Assembly (NCBI RefSeq): GCF_000741575.1
Contig: NZ_JGYV01000001.1
Location: 434,001-498,000 of the forward strand
From: Bifidobacterium cuniculi
Lineage (GTDB): Bacteria; Actinomycetota; Actinomycetes; Actinomycetales; Bifidobacteriaceae
Length of the DNA stretch: 64,000 nucleotides
Direction: 5' to 3'
The translations under genes were made by a program, and so were the position numbers. The notes under the pieces were generated by a model that was given only the letters and a program-made list of their open reading frames with translations, searched no databases and had not been told where the DNA came from. Each line of letters opens with the position of its first letter. Position 1 is the first letter of the stretch. Shown here piece by piece: positions 60,821-64,000 of the stretch.

Positions 60821-61215
60821 GCCCACGATTGTCGCGCAGCGCGCTGACGTGCCGTGGTCATCGCCGCGGATTTGGATTGCTGTCGTATGGCCTAAGAAGT
60901 TCTAAAAGGTTCTAGGGCGAATTTGCGCTACGGTTGTTGTGGCTGCTGGTAGCGTTCGGGCAGCAGGTGGGGCAGGATGCGCTGGTCGTCACTGGCATGT
61001 CGACGCAAGCGCAGACACACTGTGTCTTGAAGGGCATGGGCCCCTGATATCTGTGGACTGAACGCCCCACACAACAAGAACCGTGCCCGTCCCTTGAAGA
61101 CAGGCACACAAAACCAGTGAGCGTAAGTTCGCCCTGACAGGTCCAAGCGCTTCTCGGAACTTCCCATGGGTTCCGACGGCACCGGTCATGCACCCGGTAC
61201 GCTAGATTGGGACCC
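60821..61215. other. 395-base gap between mazG and hemW with repeat remnant
   Basis: No gene supported. The inverse of 61,056-61,120 contains GGCACGGTTCTTGTTGTGTG, close to GGCATGGTTCTTGCTGTTGG at 44,831-44,850 beside lepA. The two lie in opposite orientation. A minus-strand frame (CLRLRRHASDDQRILPHLLP) may be a decayed gene end. Confidence 0.5.
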
Positions 61216-62385
61216 ATGTTCGAGGTCTACGTCCATGTTCCCTTCTGCCTGCGCCGCTGCGGCTACTGCGATTTCAACACCTACACCGCCACCGACCTCG
61301 GCCAGGGCGCCTCGCGCGGCAACTACGCCACGCAGGCCATACGCGAAATGCGCCTGGTACGCGACTGGCAGACAGCACACGGCATCCACGAACCACCAGC
61401 CTCCTCCGTCTTCCTCGGCGGCGGCACCCCCACCATCCTGCCCGCCGCCGACCTGGCACGCATGGTCGACGCCGTCCGCGACCTATGGGGCCTGACGACG
61501 GACGCGGAAATCACCACCGAAGCCAACCCCGACACCGTCGACGCCGACTACGTACGCGCGCTCGCCGACGCCGGCTTCACCCGCATCTCCTTCGGCATGC
61601 AATCCGCCGTCCCGCACGTGCTGCGCATCCTGGAGCGCACGCACACGCCGGCCAACGTCGCAGCCGGCGTACGCGCCGCACAGGCGGCCGGCCTGCGCGT
61701 GAGCGTCGACCTCATCTACGGGGCACCGGGGGAGAGCCTCGACGACTGGCACACCAGCGTCGAAACCGCACTCGCCCTGGGCGTCGAACACCTGTCCGCG
61801 TACGCGCTGACCGTCGAACCGGAGACGAAGATGGGCAGGAAGATCGCCGCTGGCACGCTGCGCGCCCCCGATGACGACGACGAAGCAGCCAAGTACCAGA
61901 TCGTCGACGAACTGTGCCGCAAGGCCGGCCTGGCATGGTACGAGATCTCCAACTGGGCGGTGCCCGGCCAGGAAAGCCGACACAACCTCGGCTACTGGAG
62001 GAACATCGACTGGGCCGGCATCGGCCCCGGCGCACACAGCCACTACGCCCAGACGGGCGAGGACGGGGTACGCGCCTGGGACACCCTGCACCCGCGCGCC
62101 TGGAGCGCCGCCATCAACGACGGCCGCATCCCCTGGGCAGGCAGCGAACGCATCGACAAGGCCGCCGACCTCGAAGAGCGCATCATGCTCGGCCTGCGCC
62201 TGCACGAAGGCCTCGACCTGGCCGACATCGAACACCGCGCCGGCCGCGACCTGCACGCGCTCGCCGACGCTCTCGAACGGGAAGGACTGGCAGCCATGAC
62301 GCCCTCGGGGCGCATGGTCGCCACGCTGCGCGGCCGCCTGCTCAACGACACGGTCATCGAACGCATCTTCGACGCCGTGCTCTGA
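61216..62385 (+). CDS. hemW: Radical SAM haem chaperone HemW
   Basis: 389 residues, starting MFEVYVHVPFCLRRCGYCDF with the CxxxCxxC iron-sulphur motif. SAM-binding region SVFLGGGTPTILPAADLARM, TTEANPDTVDADYVRALADA and the C-terminal HemN domain follow. The Cys motif is of HemW type, with no extra Cys of true HemN oxidase. It normally follows lepA. Confidence 0.94.
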   Translation: MFEVYVHVPFCLRRCGYCDFNTYTATDLGQGASRGNYATQAIREMRLVRDWQTAHGIHEPPASSVFLGGGTPTILPAADLARMVDAVRDLWGLTTDAEITTEANPDTVDADYVRALADAGFTRISFGMQSAVPHVLRILERTHTPANVAAGVRAAQAAGLRVSVDLIYGAPGESLDDWHTSVETALALGVEHLSAYALTVEPETKMGRKIAAGTLRAPDDDDEAAKYQIVDELCRKAGLAWYEISNWAVPGQESRHNLGYWRNIDWAGIGPGAHSHYAQTGEDGVRAWDTLHPRAWSAAINDGRIPWAGSERIDKAADLEERIMLGLRLHEGLDLADIEHRAGRDLHALADALEREGLAAMTPSGRMVATLRGRLLNDTVIERIFDAVL

Positions 62386-62636
62386 GCACGCCGAACGCCA
62401 CCCGTCTCACATTGTGAGTGAAATGCCCACGGACGGCCGTCCCGACATATGGCGGTAACACCCCGCCCCCTACAATGCTCGAGACGCAGCTTGCCCTGTC
62501 ATGCCCGAAACGGCGCGCCATTCCACGGTTTTCGCGATGTGGACCCGTGTGCCGCCGTGAAAGGCGCGACTGGTAACCTGTGCTGGCAAACTTCAACAGG
62601 GGATGGGCTCTCCCCGCGACGAGAGAGGTGATTGCG

Positions 62637-64000
62637 GTGACACACACTCCGCTAGACTTGACGATCCATCGCCCGGAAGGCATGTACGACCCGGCCTCCG
62701 AGCATGATGCCTGCGGCGTGGGCATGGTCACCACCCTCAACGGCAAGCCCGAACGCAAGATCGTCGACGACGCCATCGAAGTGCTCGTCAACCTCAACCA
62801 CCGTGGCGCCGTCGGCGCCGAGGAGAACACCGGCGACGGCGCGGGCATCCTCATGGCCATGCCCGACGAGTTCATGCGCGCCACCGTCGACGCCGACCTG
62901 CCCGCAGCCGGCCACTACGCCGCCGGCATCGCCTTCCTCGACCGTGACATCGCCGTCTGCGGCCAGCAGGAACAGGCCATCGCACGCATCGCCGCCGAGG
63001 AAGGCCTGGCCGTGCTCGCCTGGCGCCAGGTCCCCACCGACCCCAACGGCCTGGGCCTGCAGGCACTTGCCAGCATGCCCGCGTTCAAGACGCTGGTGCT
63101 GGCCGACCCGGACGGCCGTCTGGGCGGCATCGAGCTGGACCGGCGTGTCTACCATGTGCGCAAGCGCGCCGAGCATGAGGTCGGCATCTACTTCGCCTCG
63201 CTGTCCTCGCGCACCATCACCTACAAGGGCATGCTCACCACCATGCAGCTCAAGCCCTTCTTCCCGGACCTGTCCGACGAACGCATGAAGACGACCATCG
63301 CGATCGTGCATTCGCGCTTCTCCACGAACACCTTCCCTTCCTGGCCGCTGGCACAGCCCTTCCGTATGCTCGCCCACAACGGCGAGATCAACACCATCCA
63401 GGGCAACCGCAACTGGTTCACCGCCCGTCAGGGACGACTCAAGTCCGAACTGCTGGGCGACATGGCGGACCTCCTGCCGATCCTGACGCCCGGCTACTCC
63501 GATTCGGGCACCTTCGACGAGGTGCTGGAACTGCTCAACCTGGCAGGCCGTTCCCTGCCGCATGCCGTGCTCATGATGGTGCCGCCGGCCTGGGAGAAGG
63601 ACCCGGGTCTCGACCCCGACGTGCGCGCCTTCTACGAGTACAACAACTCCCTGATCGAACCGTGGGACGGACCGGCCGACATCGTCTTCACGGACGGCAC
63701 GCTGGTCGGCGCCGTCCTCGACCGCAACGGCTTCCGTCCCGGGCGCTGGCAGGTCGACGACGCCGGCTACGTGGTCCTGGCCTCCGAGGCGGGCGTGCTG
63801 CCCCAGGTGCCCGACGGTTGCGTCGTGGCCAAGGGCCGCCTGGAACCCGGCAGGATGTTCCTCATCGACACCGCCGCCGGCCGCATCATCCCCGATGCCG
63901 AGATCAAGCACGACCTGGCCACGCAGCACCCCTACCGTGAGTGGGTCGAGGACAACTCCGTGGACATGGCCGACCTGCCGCGCCGTGAGCACATCAGCTA
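62637..64000 (+). CDS. gltB: Glutamate synthase large subunit, N-terminal part (cut by window edge)
   Basis: Open to the right edge from a GTG with GAGAGAGGTG upstream (454 codons). The amidotransferase nucleophile Cys is in PASEHDACGVGMVTTLNGKP, preceded by a propeptide-like leader of about 24 residues. HRGAVGAEENTGDGAGILMA, VHSRFSTNTFPSWPLAQPFR and MLAHNGEINTIQGNRNWF are class II GATase motifs. It produces glutamate from glutamine and 2-oxoglutarate with GltD. Confidence 0.96.
   Translation, partial: MTHTPLDLTIHRPEGMYDPASEHDACGVGMVTTLNGKPERKIVDDAIEVLVNLNHRGAVGAEENTGDGAGILMAMPDEFMRATVDADLPAAGHYAAGIAFLDRDIAVCGQQEQAIARIAAEEGLAVLAWRQVPTDPNGLGLQALASMPAFKTLVLADPDGRLGGIELDRRVYHVRKRAEHEVGIYFASLSSRTITYKGMLTTMQLKPFFPDLSDERMKTTIAIVHSRFSTNTFPSWPLAQPFRMLAHNGEINTIQGNRNWFTARQGRLKSELLGDMADLLPILTPGYSDSGTFDEVLELLNLAGRSLPHAVLMMVPPAWEKDPGLDPDVRAFYEYNNSLIEPWDGPADIVFTDGTLVGAVLDRNGFRPGRWQVDDAGYVVLASEAGVLPQVPDGCVVAKGRLEPGRMFLIDTAAGRIIPDAEIKHDLATQHPYREWVEDNSVDMADLPRREHIS

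Noticed and set aside
62652..63992. 446-codon minus-strand frame opposite gltB
   Set aside because: Antisense of a conserved glutamate synthase domain.

Overview
The window is high-GC actinobacterial DNA. The chromosomal gene set and order (HIT hydrolase, phoH, ybeY, CorC-type CBS protein, era; split pntA/pntA2/pntB; rpsT next to divergent lepA; hemW; gltB) and the phage type point to Bifidobacterium or a close relative. This is inferred from gene content, not from a search.

Region 1 (1-28,251) is most of a lambdoid, HK97-type siphophage prophage that continues past the left edge. Its right end is a tyrosine integrase abutting a 3' tRNA-Leu-like fragment, taken as attR. Nearly all genes lie on the minus strand. 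They run from a divergent lysogeny switch (25.5-26.5 kb: Cro-like regulator, two palindromic operators, CI-like repressor, ImmA-type peptidase) through an early operon (HTH/Xis-like protein, SSB, RusA, replication initiator with internal iterons, DEDD exonuclease, antirepressor, many tiny overlapping genes). The late module follows: HNH nuclease, ParB-methyltransferase fusion, terminases, portal, protease, capsid, connectors, major tail protein, G/GT chaperones with a GGGAAAA frameshift site, tape measure, distal tail protein, and a truncated baseplate or fibre protein at the edge. Lysis genes are not in the window.

Region 2 (28.3-44.8 kb) is core chromosome. It holds the HIT-phoH-ybeY-corC-era cluster, a fatty-acyl-CoA ligase, the three-gene proton-translocating transhydrogenase (pntA carries a frameshift in a 7-C run), an alpha/beta hydrolase, ribosomal protein bL25, ilvE, a YadS/UPF0126 membrane protein, S20 and LepA. 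Several of these units end in long, near-perfect palindromic terminators.

Region 3 (44.8-60.1 kb) is an accessory interval inside the usually close lepA-hemW neighbourhood. It has a 118-bp imperfect palindrome, an ABC-F ATPase, a membrane-anchored C39-like peptidase, an internally shortened MFS transporter, a nitrilase-family hydrolase, a low-GC orphan membrane protein, a small kinase-like protein, IS remnants and an IS21-family element (istA broken, istB intact). It continues with a truncated GIY-YIG gene and an arsenic locus: arsD-arsA divergent from an arsR-arsC fusion, with no efflux pump in the window. A decayed higBA pair and a membrane-anchored MerR regulator close it. Region 4 (60.1-64 kb) returns to core genes: mazG, hemW and the start of gltB.

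No CRISPR array, rRNA or complete tRNA was seen. I found no clearly undescribed defence system. The most unusual items are the ArsR-ArsC fusion with its double-palindrome control region, the apparently leaderless lysogeny switch, the iterons inside the initiator gene, and the scarred lepA-mazG interval.
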